A DNA stretch of 64,000 bases from CBDAPU01 sp965198875 (GTDB taxonomy: Bacteria > Pseudomonadota > Gammaproteobacteria > Eutrophobiales > Eutrophobiaceae): assembly GCA_965198875.1 (NCBI GenBank), contig CBDAPU010000001.1:992001-1056000 (forward strand), given 5' to 3'. Of this stretch, positions 26,153 to 35,530 are shown one piece after another. A program made the translations under genes and the position numbers. Every line of letters begins with the position of its first letter. Positions within the stretch are counted from its first letter, which is position 1. A model generated the notes under the pieces. The model worked only from the letters and a program-made list of their open reading frames with translations. It was not told the origin of the DNA and searched no databases.

Positions 26153-26413
26153 ATGTCCGCCAGCCACATCACCTATGATAAATACCTGGACGCCAAGGGC
26201 CTGAACTGCCCCCTGCCCATACTGAAAGCCAAAGTCGCATTAAATAAAATGCAACCGGGTCAGGTTTTGTTTGTTGAGGCGACCGATCCCCATTCCATCA
26301 TTGATTTTGAGGCCTATTGCGCCAGATCAGGCCATGAGATTTTGCATATAAACGAAGACAACGGGATCGTCAGGCTTAAGATCAGCCGCGCTCAGGAGCC
26401 CGTCAACATCTAG
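26153..26413 (+). CDS. TusA/SirA-family sulfur carrier protein
   Basis: An 86-residue sulfur transferase of the TusA type with the signature NCPLPILK (active Cys19). These proteins relay persulfide sulfur for tRNA thiolation or, in sulfur oxidisers, for dissimilatory pathways. It lies 14 bases after the DAHP synthase gene and 1.3 kb after fccB. Confidence 0.88.
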   Translation: MSASHITYDKYLDAKGLNCPLPILKAKVALNKMQPGQVLFVEATDPHSIIDFEAYCARSGHEILHINEDNGIVRLKISRAQEPVNI

Positions 26414-26803
26414 TGTATAGCGGATTGCCCTGTGCAGATCATGGTAAAAATAGGCGGCGAGATAGCACCACCTGTTGCGCCCTTTCATCGCCCAACCACC
26501 AAAGCGATGATCGCCGCCTTGCCTTACTACATCGACGGCCAGCACACGGGCAGAGGCAGCATCTTTCTCTTCTCCAGTATGCGTAAGATAAAGAACCGTT
26601 TCCCGGAGATATGGATCAGCGAGTGAGAGCGCATTTTGGGCGGCTGTATCACCATCGGTTTCGGATCTATACCCATATCGCTGGCAAAGGCAATCAGACT
26701 GGCGGGAAAAACAACGGCGGGCGAGATCCTGAACGGGCGGATAAGCCTTATCTGATGCAGGTGATGGTGCGCCAATAACGCTTGAGTTGATGGGGATCGG
26801 CAC
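26414..26803. other. Intergenic region between tusA-like and osmC-like genes
   Basis: About 390 bases. Open frames exist on both strands, the longest on the minus strand, but none shows a ribosome site or a family motif. It may be a worn-out gene. Nothing supportable. Confidence 0.4.
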
Positions 26804-27232
26804 TTAATCTGTTAGTTTATCTTCAACCACTTTGTAGCTGTGGGTGATGTTTGCGGTTTTGCCCAGCATAATGGATGCGGAGCAGTATTTCTCTGCGGAT
26901 AAATTGATAGCCCGCTCAATGTGTTTTTCACTCACATCCGTTCCTTTAATTTCGAAATGCAGATGTATTTGCGTGAATACCTTTGGATGGGCGTCCGCAC
27001 GTTTTGAGGTGATGTGAAGCTGACAGTCACTGATCCTCTGACGGGATTTTTTAAGAATGGACAAGACATCATAAGCCGTGCAGGCCCCCATGCCGAGCAG
27101 CAAGGTCTCCATTGGACGAGGCCCCCGGTTTTTGCCGCCACCTTGCGGCGGCCCGTCAATGACTATCCGTTGCCCATTCTCCGCTTCACCTGTAAATGCT
27201 ACGCCCCCTGCCCAGGCCAGGTTTACATTCAT
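26804..27232 (-). CDS. OsmC family protein
   Basis: A 142-residue thiol-dependent peroxidase-like protein. It has the N-terminal WAGGVAFTGEAENG, the first reactive Cys51 in GMGACTAYDVLSIL, and the second in LSAEKYCSASIML. The spacing and length resemble the YhfA branch. Members reduce organic hydroperoxides or handle reactive sulfur, though the substrate here is not known. Confidence 0.88.
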   Translation of the reverse strand: MNVNLAWAGGVAFTGEAENGQRIVIDGPPQGGGKNRGPRPMETLLLGMGACTAYDVLSILKKSRQRISDCQLHITSKRADAHPKVFTQIHLHFEIKGTDVSEKHIERAINLSAEKYCSASIMLGKTANITHSYKVVEDKLTD

Positions 27233-27290
27233 AATGTTTCATGCTCCAACGGGTTGATTTTATAGAATTAAGGGTAACATAACAGGCTAA

Positions 27291-27428
27291 TCACGGGAGA
27301 TGGTTGGCCGGCTCCTGAAAGAGTTGCGGGAAGATCATCTTATTAGCGTATCCGGCAAATCCATCATGGTGCTCGGTGGGCGCTGGCTCAGGCATTTCAA
27401 GGGAGCCACCCACCCTGGCCATCCTTGA
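27291..27428 (+). pseudogene. C-terminal HTH remnant of a Crp/Fnr-family regulator
   Basis: The short frame reads SREMVGRLLKELREDHLISV then SGKSIMVLGG, which is the recognition helix and wing of Crp/Fnr regulators. A stop codon directly precedes it and the sensor domain is missing. It is about 45 residues and ends 46 bases before tRNA-Met. I take it as a gene fragment. Confidence 0.55.
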
Positions 27429-27474
27429 CAACATGCAACCAAATCAACCAAAATCCCACCTCTTTTCAAACCGT

Positions 27475-27551
27475 GGCTATGTAGCTCAGTCGGTTAGAGC
27501 GCAGCATTCATAATGCTGATGTCGGTGGTTCAAGTCCACCCATAGCCACCA
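27475..27551 (+). tRNA. metT: tRNA-Met(CAT), elongator
   Basis: A 77-nt cloverleaf with acceptor GGCTATG pairing with CATAGCC, anticodon loop TTCATAA (CAT), T arm GGTGGTTCAAGTCCACC and encoded CCA. The acceptor start GGCTA and the GTAGCTCAG D arm resemble the E. coli elongator Met tRNA. Confidence 0.88.
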
Positions 27552-27985
27552 ATTTCTACCAACTTGATGCCGGGTTTTATCAGCACATAAATGACGCCAA
27601 ACCAGTAACGGTATGGATGTTGGTGACCATCTCGCACCCCTCATGAGGCTCGCCTTGCTGTTAGCCTTGCGTTGCTCAAACTGGCTCCCGGCGAAGATCA
27701 GCCACATCTTGATCGCCCCCAGCATTTTTATAGTCTCGCCAAGGTGCAACCGTCCACCTTGCTGCTGAGCGTTGACTTGACGGCATCCGCCTGGCGCGGG
27801 CGCATCGCTTTGCCTTCGCTCTCCCTGCCTCATCGCAAGAACGATTCGTACAAACGCCATCATCATCAGGCCAAACCGACCCCTGATCTTGTTGATGGAC
27901 TTGCTAATGAAAACATCCACTAGAGATGACTACTGAAAACCCGGATGACAAGCAAATTTTTACATCTCGTTTTCCATAACCGAAG
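27552..27985. other. Intergenic region after tRNA-Met
   Basis: About 430 bases. Frames open on both strands show no family motif or ribosome site. Nothing supportable. Confidence 0.45.
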
Positions 27986-28327
27986 TCAATCCCCGACTTT
28001 CTTTTTTACATCAGGCAGAGACTGCCTATCGCCCCGTTGCATGTATTTTTTCTCAGTGTCCAACGCTGTTACGTTCTCATAAATACCATCATCGCGTTTG
28101 ACCAGTTTCGTAAAACCCATGTTCTTCAGCTCACTGTTGAATGTCGACACGGCCACGCCCGGCGCTTTTTTAATCACACGTTTTACCGGCGCTGCCGGGT
28201 CCGTATCCCCCACCGCTATCTGTGCGACATAACAAAGCTCTATCCAGGTCTCAAGCCTGATATCCAGTGGATGGGTAACTTCTACGGTTTGCTGGTTGGC
28301 TTCACAAAAATAATCGTATGCAGGCAT
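27986..28327 (-). CDS. FmdB-like zinc ribbon family protein
   Basis: 113 residues starting MPAYDYFCEANQQTVEVTHP and continuing RLETWIELCYVAQIAVGDTD, a pattern I associate with small FmdB-type regulatory proteins (MPxYDYxCEANGxxVEVxH). The second Cys pair expected for a zinc ribbon is not visible; only single Cys residues remain in FCEAN and LCYVA. The C-terminal half (STFNSELKNMGFTKLVKRDD) is unlike the usual tail. Medium confidence in the family, none in function. Confidence 0.55.
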   Translation of the reverse strand: MPAYDYFCEANQQTVEVTHPLDIRLETWIELCYVAQIAVGDTDPAAPVKRVIKKAPGVAVSTFNSELKNMGFTKLVKRDDGIYENVTALDTEKKYMQRGDRQSLPDVKKKVGD

Positions 28328-28888
28328 GGATGCACGTTCGCTCTATATCATCTTCAATAAGCGTGTTGTGTATGGCTCTCCCTATTGCACACAGGGTTAT
28401 GATGGATAATGTACTGCATGGAGGCCTGTCATGCCAGTCTTCCAGGCGCACGCAGGCCCTTATGCCTGATCCGCCCATCGGCCCGTCTCTCATTAAATTC
28501 GTTGAACTCTTCAAACAGCCGGGGCTCGTGGATAGTTCGGCAAGCTCACCCGCCACTGTGTGATCAAAGCGGTCATTATCAACAACACTGCATAAAGCGC
28601 CCGTGTTTTTTCAATGCCACAGGGCAAGTAAAAAAGCATTGGCGTTAATCCTTCATCGGCAGATGTTTTCTGTACCATCGTCATGCCGAGGGGTGAGGGG
28701 CGGTTTTTGAGTGCATCGGAAGATGGATCTCACTTTAATTAAATGAGGCGAGCGATGCGTTCTGCGAAATGCAGCACATTGGCTGGTGCAACGTAAGGTC
28801 TATTTTTGGCATTACCAATTTAATCCGGTTTAGATTACACTTGAGCCTTTGCTGACGCCTAACTTTCCTGCTTGGCACTACCTCATCA
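28328..28888. other. Intergenic region
   Basis: About 560 bases with only short overlapping frames and no recognised motif. A TTAATTAA-rich patch around 28735 may hold the promoter for the next gene. Confidence 0.45.
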
Positions 28889-30045
28889 ATGCACATAGGA
28901 TTTCTGTTTAATCATCGTCATCACCAGGTATTTCATTCCGTCTCTGTCGCCTTTGAGCTCGCATCACATTATCCGGATATAAAAATCACGATTATTGCGG
29001 CCAACTCGGAAAACTTCCTGCTCATCAAGGCATTAGCGGGGAAATTCCCCGGCCAGCGGGCGCATATCATTCAGGCAAAAAATTACTGGCCCTTGGCCAT
29101 CATACATCAGGCGCTCAAGGGATGGTTTTCTTTTGAAAAGTTGATGGTGCGCCTCTTAAATCGAACATTGCTCCGGCAATTCGATGCGCTGGTCGTCTCG
29201 GAATATACCAGCGCCTCCTTGCGATGTGATAAAAACCTTGAAAACCTGTTGTTGATTCAAATACCACACGGGGCAGGGGATGGAGAAGTCTCCTTTGATA
29301 AGCGGATCAGCAAGTTTGATCTCATCTTGCTTGCAGGCCACAAAATGCGTGATCGCCTGGCGGCATTGGGGCGCCTTCCAAACAGGGGGAATTATGAAAT
29401 TACAGGCTACCCCAAGTTCGATCTGTGTGCCACGCCCCCCCCCCCCCCCGCTTATTCGATAATGGGCGTTTGACCGTCATATATAATCCACATTGCTCAC
29501 CCAGGCTGTCGTCCTTTCATCATCTGGGCATGGAGGTGCTGGAATACTTTTATCATTCAGAGAAATTCAATCTGATATTCGCCCCGCACATTATGCTGTT
29601 TGAGAGACGATGGAAAAATCGGGCACGCCGGCTACCGGCCCGATATAAAACCTGCCCCCATATGATGATTGATACGGGCAGTCATCGCAGCTCTGATATG
29701 AGCTATACACTCTCCTCGGACTTGTACATAGGCGATGTCAGCAGCCAGGTGTATGAGTTTTTGATTCGCCCCAGGCCCTGTATCTTTCTCAATCCGCAAA
29801 ATACCCCATGGCGCCATAACCCCTACTACTATCACTGGCGTCTCGGCCCTGTGGTCAATGATATAAAACACCTTGACGCCGCATTGAAAACCGCCTGGCG
29901 GACACATGATACATACAGAGAAAAACAACAAGACGCCTTCGCCTATACATTTGACCTCACGCAAACAACATCATCGCTTCGTGCTGCTAACGCCATAGTT
30001 AATTTTTTACGCCGGGCAAAACGACATGGCGGGCATGGGCGATAG
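28889..30045 (+). CDS. CDP-glycerol glycerophosphotransferase-like protein, frame broken at poly-C
   Basis: Two adjacent frames form one protein of about 385 residues. The first runs from 28889 (MHIGFLFNHRHHQVFHSV) to a stop at 29473, and the second from about 29450 (FDNGRLTVIYNPHCSPRLSS) to 30045. The change falls at 15 consecutive C (29435-29449). Adding one C, or removing two, joins the halves. The second half has the FAPHIMLFERRW and YIGDVSSQVYEFLIRPRPCI blocks of the TagB/TagF-type glycerophosphotransferases, which build wall or capsule-like polymers. A phase-variable surface-polymer gene is plausible; a sequencing or assembly error in the run is the alternative. Confidence 0.7.
29435..29449. 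repeat. Run of 15 C at the frame change
   Basis: Homopolymer within the coding region of the glycerophosphotransferase-like gene. Runs of this length slip readily during replication. Confidence 0.9.
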
Positions 30046-30255
30046 CGGTATTCATTATTGAATACGATGGGCATAATGATGGATGGCAAGCACGCTCGCA
30101 AAGCCAGCGACCATCAGGCTGGTTGCGCCAGCGACGGCAACATCGAAAGATGACGGGCGTTGAAATATGCAGCGTGTGCACTACAATCCCTGGAATAACC
30201 AGACCGAGATTGGTTTTGAAAATGACGCATCAGCACTGAGAGGAGGCTTGCCACA

Positions 30256-30444
30256 GTGAAACGAGAAGAGGCGATCAAACGTAGCGCAAACGGAGACAGT
30301 GATCATCTCGATCCCTGTACAATCACACAGGCGGAGATGGATAGGCACATGCCCAGCCAACGCGACCCCTTGCAGGATCTGCTGATCGGGGTCGGCCTTG
30401 GGCTGCTGCTTGGCGTCGGCCTGGGAGATGATTGTGATGTTTGA
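30256..30444 (+). CDS. Possible small protein with hydrophobic tail
   Basis: 62 residues with GTG start nine bases after GAGAGGAGG, a strong ribosome site. N-terminal half is charged (MKREEAIKRSANGDSDH); the end LLIGVGLGLLLGVGLGDDCD is hydrophobic and Gly-rich. No family recognised. Confidence 0.45.
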   Translation: MKREEAIKRSANGDSDHLDPCTITQAEMDRHMPSQRDPLQDLLIGVGLGLLLGVGLGDDCDV

Positions 30445-30728
30445 TTGGCCGGTCTTTAAGTCGAGCCATATAAACCCCCGCCCCTGTGTCGTTGCCCGTA
30501 TCCTGATGATGGCAACCCGTCATCATCAGGGTCAACAGCGTTCATGACATACCACAGACATGCGCTGGGCAGATCCGCTCGCAACTGATATGCTGTTTCG
30601 TGCTGATCTGTACAATGCTTCGGCGCCCAGGCGCCGAGAGAGCTGTTGATCAATCATTCAGGCAATGAAAACGCTCACGAATGCACGAATATCGAATATA
30701 CCATTATCCATTTCCAGCAGGAGGTCCC

Positions 30729-31589
30729 ATGAAAAACATCCCCTTTTTATTTTCCGTGATCACGATGGCCCTGGCGCTCAATGTTGATGCACAATCCCGG
30801 GAGCCGACAGATCAAGTTAGCGATGGGGTGATCAGCAAACAACGGCTTAATCTTGAGAGCAACACCAGGGGCAAGGGCTTTGGCCCCCAGGCGCCTCGGG
30901 ACATTGACTCTGTGACAGGCGAGAATGCGATCATGTTCAGCCCGGCGCCTGCATATAATGAAATGAATTTATGCAATATACACTTTCATAAAAACGCAGA
31001 GCATAAAGGTGGGCAATATACAACCTATGCCGGCAACGGCGATGGCCAGGGGCATAACACCGGCTATGTGTATTCGGAGACATTAACCAAAAGCGAGATG
31101 ACGCCCGTCAGCCAGCCGATATGTGCGGGCAAGCACGGCGGGATCCAGTCCGGCGATACCATTGAAACCCACTATGTACACTCAACGGCCGAGGTAAAGC
31201 CGGGCGCCACATTAGGCGCTTGCCTCAGTGAGGCCATTAAAAACCCGCAGTTACGGGTTGAAGCGCAGGTCTACGTGCTGGTCAATGATAACACCGCCCT
31301 GGACTTTGCCGAGCTCACTCGACACGGCAGAAGAGGGGGGTTTTATCAGGCCATGAACATACCGGATGATACCGGTACGCCCGTTGTCTATGCCGGCTCA
31401 ACCACAGGCCCCGGCTATAACGAGAGCGGCTCGCCCTTTCAGGTAACCTGGAGTGTTCGCCCCCATGTCGCCAGGGTCAATATAATGACTGTCGGCAAAT
31501 GGTGTGAAGACAATATCTTCAAAGAAGATCATGCACATGGCGTGAGAAACCTTGTCACCCAGCCGATGCTCCTCGCCCCTATCAAATGA
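30729..31589 (+). CDS. Delta-class carbonic anhydrase, exported
   Basis: A 286-residue protein with a signal peptide (MKNIPFLFSVITMALALNV) behind an excellent ribosome site (AGGAGGTCCC). The block NLCNIHFHKNAEHKGG holds the Cys and His residues that would bind the catalytic zinc in the delta class known from diatoms and found in some bacteria. HYVHSTAEVKPGATLGACL and a WCEDN late motif also fit. It would interconvert CO2 and bicarbonate in the periplasm. An upstream ATG at 30681 is in frame but lacks a ribosome site. Confidence 0.8.
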   Translation: MKNIPFLFSVITMALALNVDAQSREPTDQVSDGVISKQRLNLESNTRGKGFGPQAPRDIDSVTGENAIMFSPAPAYNEMNLCNIHFHKNAEHKGGQYTTYAGNGDGQGHNTGYVYSETLTKSEMTPVSQPICAGKHGGIQSGDTIETHYVHSTAEVKPGATLGACLSEAIKNPQLRVEAQVYVLVNDNTALDFAELTRHGRRGGFYQAMNIPDDTGTPVVYAGSTTGPGYNESGSPFQVTWSVRPHVARVNIMTVGKWCEDNIFKEDHAHGVRNLVTQPMLLAPIK

Positions 31590-31887
31590 ACGATGAAGAA
31601 GGCAAGGCAGAAAGATGAGGCTAGTTAAGGCGACCGTTGGGCACGGATAGCGGGGGATAGGATGTTCTAAGGAAGGGCTCCCGGGCAATCGAACATCTCT
31701 CGGATGCACACAAACCCAGGCCCTGCTTTCAGGGCAGTTTGATGGTTTTTATCTCGTCGGCGGCGGTTGAGATAGCGGTTGAGCAAGCCATTAAAACATA
31801 TGCCAAAACCATCCTGTCCTCACCAGGTTACTTGATTTTATCATTGTGTTGCGATGACCCTGGGGCTTAAAGATAGTGGCGTGAAGA
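31590..31887. other. Intergenic region between convergent genes
   Basis: About 300 bases with no coding frame. CCCTG-CTTT-CAGGG near 31717 followed by a T-rich stretch is a weak terminator-like hairpin. Confidence 0.4.
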
Positions 31888-32526
31888 TCAACACGCCCTG
31901 GTGTAGATCTGATGGGCCGCCCGAAGATGCGACTCCATCACACTCCTCGCCCAGCTCGGATCACGTTTTTTAAGCGCCGCCAGGATCTCTTTATGGTGCA
32001 TATTGCTCCTTTCCACTTCTTCATCGGAATACTGATCGATGGTTTTCAGCAACATGGGGATCTGCACTAGCCAGCCGATCAGCTTATATATTCGCTCACT
32101 GCTCGCCGCCTCAATAATGATGGAATGAAATCGATGGTTATACTCAATGGTTCTGCGGTGGTTTTCCCTGCTGTGGTTTTTACATAATAAATCGATTTCG
32201 TGAATACAGGTTTGCATCTCCTGAATGTCATCATCGGTGATCAGGGTCGCCGCCCTGTAGGCGGAATACCCTTCCAGCATGGCCCGCAATTCGAAGAGCA
32301 CATCCACATCGTCCGCCTCCCAGGAAGTAACAAAAGCGCCCTGATTGGGAAGAAACTTCACCAGATGCTCATTGCTCAGACGCCTTAGGGCCTCCCTCAC
32401 CGGTGTGCGACTGACTTTGGTCTCTTCGGCGATTTTCTCTTCTTTCAGGTGGGAGCCGGGCGGGTATTTGCCGGAGAGTATGCTCTCCCGTATGGAGGTA
32501 TAGGCCTGGTTGACTGCTTTAGACAT
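31888..32526 (-). CDS. GntR-family regulator, FadR/FCD type
   Basis: A 212-residue repressor or activator. The N-terminal winged helix has IRESILSGKYPPGSHLKEEK and VSRTPVREALRRLSNEHLV. The C-terminal FCD domain shows VLFELRAMLEGYSAYRAATL and the His residues NHRFHSIIIEAA that usually bind a metal. FCD regulators sense carboxylic acids. It is divergent from the TonB receptor gene and may bind the ATTGTATAC site at 32783. Confidence 0.93.
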   Translation of the reverse strand: MSKAVNQAYTSIRESILSGKYPPGSHLKEEKIAEETKVSRTPVREALRRLSNEHLVKFLPNQGAFVTSWEADDVDVLFELRAMLEGYSAYRAATLITDDDIQEMQTCIHEIDLLCKNHSRENHRRTIEYNHRFHSIIIEAASSERIYKLIGWLVQIPMLLKTIDQYSDEEVERSNMHHKEILAALKKRDPSWARSVMESHLRAAHQIYTRAC

Positions 32527-32682
32527 CGCCTCGCCAAGTGTATTTCTCTTTAATCACATGATATACAAACCAGGCGCCCGTATGGCGATTTTTATTCACG
32601 CCCGATAGCCGTGTGACAAATACCCCACCTCTTCATCTCTCATTCAACATCAATTAAATTCTATACACACGCTATCACAAAA

Positions 32683-32766
32683 GGCGGTCAAATAAATATC
32701 ATCAAGCCATTCAACTCTTTGATACTAAGCGATATATACCGAAAAGACCGGCTTGGGATCAGGCCC
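32683..32766. repeat. 84-bp direct repeat, copy 1
   Basis: Begins GGCGGTCAAATAAATAT and ends GGATCAGGCCC. It matches the copy at 35591-35674 in 78 of 84 positions by my reading. Confidence 0.88.
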
Positions 32767-32780
32767 TTAAAGGACGCGAA

Positions 32781-32793
32781 AATTGTATACATC
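32781..32793. promoter_or_regulatory. Possible operator for the GntR/FCD regulator
   Basis: AATTGTATACATC has the TTGTATACA core common among FCD-type GntR operators. It lies between the divergent genes. Confidence 0.4.
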
Positions 32794-32923
32794 ACTTTAC
32801 ACCTCATTGAATAAAGCCATACAATGCCGCCGTTCAGTTGTTTGTGAACAACAACATTGATTTCATGGTGTTAGCCACAGGTCTAGCGCATTAACGATGA
32901 TAACAAGCTAAGGAGCGGGTTTC

Positions 32924-35530
32924 ATGAGACGACTGCATGCAAGATTATTCACAACGTTTTCCAGTATTGTTGCGGCGATGTTTCTGGCGCAACCCATTAT
33001 CCATGCCCAGGAAATCGAGGAGATTGTGGTGAGCGCAAGGCAACGTGAAGAGCGTTTGATCGATGTGCCTGCATCTATTACCGCATTTACCTCCGGCGCC
33101 ATTGAACGTGCCGCAATAGAGCGGGCGGAGGATTTTATTGCGCTCACCCCGGGCGTGTCGTTTGTGGATACGGCGGAAGTGGGTGACGCCCAGGTGAGTA
33201 TCCGCGGTATTAACGGCTCACGGGATGCGGAGGCGAACTTCGCTTTTATCGTTGACGGGATCCTGTATACCAATCCCAGCTCGTTTAATCGTGAGTTTGC
33301 CGATCTGGAGCAGATCGAGGTTTTGAAGGGCCCGCAAGGCGCTATTTATGGCCGTAGCGCATCCGCAGGGGCGATCATCGTCACCACACGCAAACCCTCC
33401 GAGGAGCTCGAAGCCGGCATGAAGGCCTCTGCCGGGAGTGATAATACTTACTATGTTTCCGCACACGCCAGCCACGGTTTGACCGATACCCTGGCCGGCA
33501 GGATACATGTTGATTACCGCAAGACTGATGGCTTCTATAACAACGTGAATAGTTTTAATACGGCCCTCGATGAGAATATCGTGGATGACTTCGAAAACTA
33601 TAATATTAATGGCCGACTGATCTGGGAGCCTGTAGATGATCTGACGGTGGATCTGCGTGGTCATTATGGCGAAGTGGACGCCGCCTCGATTTCTTTTAAT
33701 GTGGCGTTTGCGCTACCCATATTCGGCGCTATCCCGCCCGGGGCGCCGTTATTTGCCGACGTCAATGATCACGATTTTATTTTTCAGCCAAACATCGACC
33801 CATCAAATGAGCAGACGTCTTTCGACTTTTCCATTAAAGCCGATTGGGAAATGCCCTGGGCCACCCTCACCGCCTGGTTTTTATACAGTGACGTCGATCA
33901 GGCCTTTACCGCAGACGGCACCAGTGGCGCATTTGGTTTTTTCCAGAATGACGCACAGTGTATGGCCTCAACAAGCGCCTTATCCAATGCCGGTTTCCAA
34001 TTACCTGCCCCACAGATACAGGGTTCCAATCCGCGAGCATTCGATCAGAGGTTCAATCCGAGCGGTTCTTTCTATGGACCCTATACGCCCAGCACCTGTG
34101 ATGGCTATCAATATCAGGAGCGTAATCAGGAAGATATCAGTGTGGAATTACGTTTCACTTCACCGGGTGATCAGCGTCTGCGTTGGCAGGCTGGGGTGTA
34201 TTATCTGAGCCTGGAACGGGAAGTGGGTGTGGCGACGTTGGCGGATCCGGGCATCGGTTTCCTGGATGGCGCACAGTTGATCAAGTCGTTTGTCAATCCA
34301 TTAACGGAGTCCCTGGTGCACGATCAGTTCGACACGGAAGTTTTTGCCGTGTTCGGCCAGTTGGCCTATGACGTGACCAAAGCGCTTGAGTTCTCGGCAG
34401 CATTGCGTTATGACAATGAAAAACGGCGAGCATCATCCCTGGTGCCCGCACCTGTCCCCGGTACCACGATGAATTACTCGAGAAACGTTGATTACACGAT
34501 GACTCCTTTAATTTTTCCGCTTGGCGCTATAGGGTGTGAAGATAGTCTTGTCGGCTCACCGCTGAACCCGGCGTACGTCAATTTTACCACCTGCACCATC
34601 AATACCCGCATCCCTGATCGTGAAGAGACGTTTAGAGAGATCCAGCCGAAGATCAGCGCCAGGTGGAACGCCAACGATGTCTGGACATTCTTTGCCAGTT
34701 GGGGTGTTGGGTTTAAGAGCGGTGGTTTCAACAACCAGGGCAGTGGCGCAACCATCGAATTGTTCTTAAATAACCCGGCGTTAGGTGCTGCCGCAGGTCT
34801 GGGTGGGGCTAACCTGCCGATCAGCGATCAATTTGCGAAAGAGACATCCAATGCCTTTGAGGTGGGTTTTAAGTCCCAATGGGCGCAGAGCCGTGTTCAG
34901 CTCGAAGGGGCCGCCTATCATACGCTGGTTGATGACATGCAGATCTTTAACTTCTTTGTGGGCCCGTTTGGTTTATTGCGTGTGGTATCCAATATAGATG
35001 AGGTGACGATTACCGGCGCTGAGCTTGCTCTCGGTGTACAGGTGACCGATGCGCTACGTCTCTATGGTGGCGGCGCCCTGACCAACGCCCGTATTGATGA
35101 GAACGGCATTCGCCCGCAGACGGCGGGCAACAGGGTGCCCTACGCACCTGAATACACATTTCATTTTGGTGGCGAGTATGTCAGGCCCAGCGGTTGGCTG
35201 GATGGGGTGGATTTTGTCAGTCGGGTGGATTTGACCGCCGTAGGTCCCACCTGGTTCGCCACAGTGCAGGAAGGCGATCAAACGCCGACTTTTTTCACGC
35301 CATTTGGATTTGGTCTGGCCGATCAGTCCCTGTCACAACGTGATAATTACAGTCTGGTGAATGTTCGCGCAGGACTGCAAGCGGAAAAATGGGGCATTCA
35401 CGCCGTTGTGAAAAATCTGTTGGACACGAAGTACCTGGCGGAAGTGATACCTGCTCCGGAGTTCGGTGGTTCATTCGTACACCCGGGCAACGAGCGTTCC
35501 CTGGCAGTCGAGGTAAATTATTCTTACTAG
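32924..35530 (+). CDS. TonB-dependent outer membrane receptor 1
   Basis: 868 residues with a signal peptide ending near IIHAQ, then the plug domain (EEIVVSARQREERLIDVPAS, VSIRGINGSRDAE, LEQIEVLKGPQGAIYGRSAS) and a large barrel ending in an aromatic residue (VEVNYSY). EEIVVSAR just after the signal is the usual TonB-box position. The ligand is unknown; receptors of this type in marine and sphingomonad bacteria import complex organic compounds, and its neighbours include an MFS carrier and a Rieske oxygenase. Confidence 0.95.
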   Translation: MRRLHARLFTTFSSIVAAMFLAQPIIHAQEIEEIVVSARQREERLIDVPASITAFTSGAIERAAIERAEDFIALTPGVSFVDTAEVGDAQVSIRGINGSRDAEANFAFIVDGILYTNPSSFNREFADLEQIEVLKGPQGAIYGRSASAGAIIVTTRKPSEELEAGMKASAGSDNTYYVSAHASHGLTDTLAGRIHVDYRKTDGFYNNVNSFNTALDENIVDDFENYNINGRLIWEPVDDLTVDLRGHYGEVDAASISFNVAFALPIFGAIPPGAPLFADVNDHDFIFQPNIDPSNEQTSFDFSIKADWEMPWATLTAWFLYSDVDQAFTADGTSGAFGFFQNDAQCMASTSALSNAGFQLPAPQIQGSNPRAFDQRFNPSGSFYGPYTPSTCDGYQYQERNQEDISVELRFTSPGDQRLRWQAGVYYLSLEREVGVATLADPGIGFLDGAQLIKSFVNPLTESLVHDQFDTEVFAVFGQLAYDVTKALEFSAALRYDNEKRRASSLVPAPVPGTTMNYSRNVDYTMTPLIFPLGAIGCEDSLVGSPLNPAYVNFTTCTINTRIPDREETFREIQPKISARWNANDVWTFFASWGVGFKSGGFNNQGSGATIELFLNNPALGAAAGLGGANLPISDQFAKETSNAFEVGFKSQWAQSRVQLEGAAYHTLVDDMQIFNFFVGPFGLLRVVSNIDEVTITGAELALGVQVTDALRLYGGGALTNARIDENGIRPQTAGNRVPYAPEYTFHFGGEYVRPSGWLDGVDFVSRVDLTAVGPTWFATVQEGDQTPTFFTPFGFGLADQSLSQRDNYSLVNVRAGLQAEKWGIHAVVKNLLDTKYLAEVIPAPEFGGSFVHPGNERSLAVEVNYSY

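Larger units (their letters stand above)
32527..32923. promoter_or_regulatory. Divergent control region of the GntR gene and TonB receptor 1
   Basis: About 400 bases holding repeat copy 1 (32683-32766) and a GTATAC palindrome (32781-32793). Nothing coding seen. Confidence 0.5.

Noticed and set aside
26327..26803. 158-residue minus-strand frame after the OsmC gene
   Set aside because: Overlaps the end of the TusA-like gene, has no recognised motif or ribosome site. Possibly a decayed gene, not supportable.
27486..27920. Minus-strand frame with WVDLNHRHQHYE
   Set aside because: Also a tRNA antisense artefact, over tRNA-Met. The rest of the frame has no family motif.
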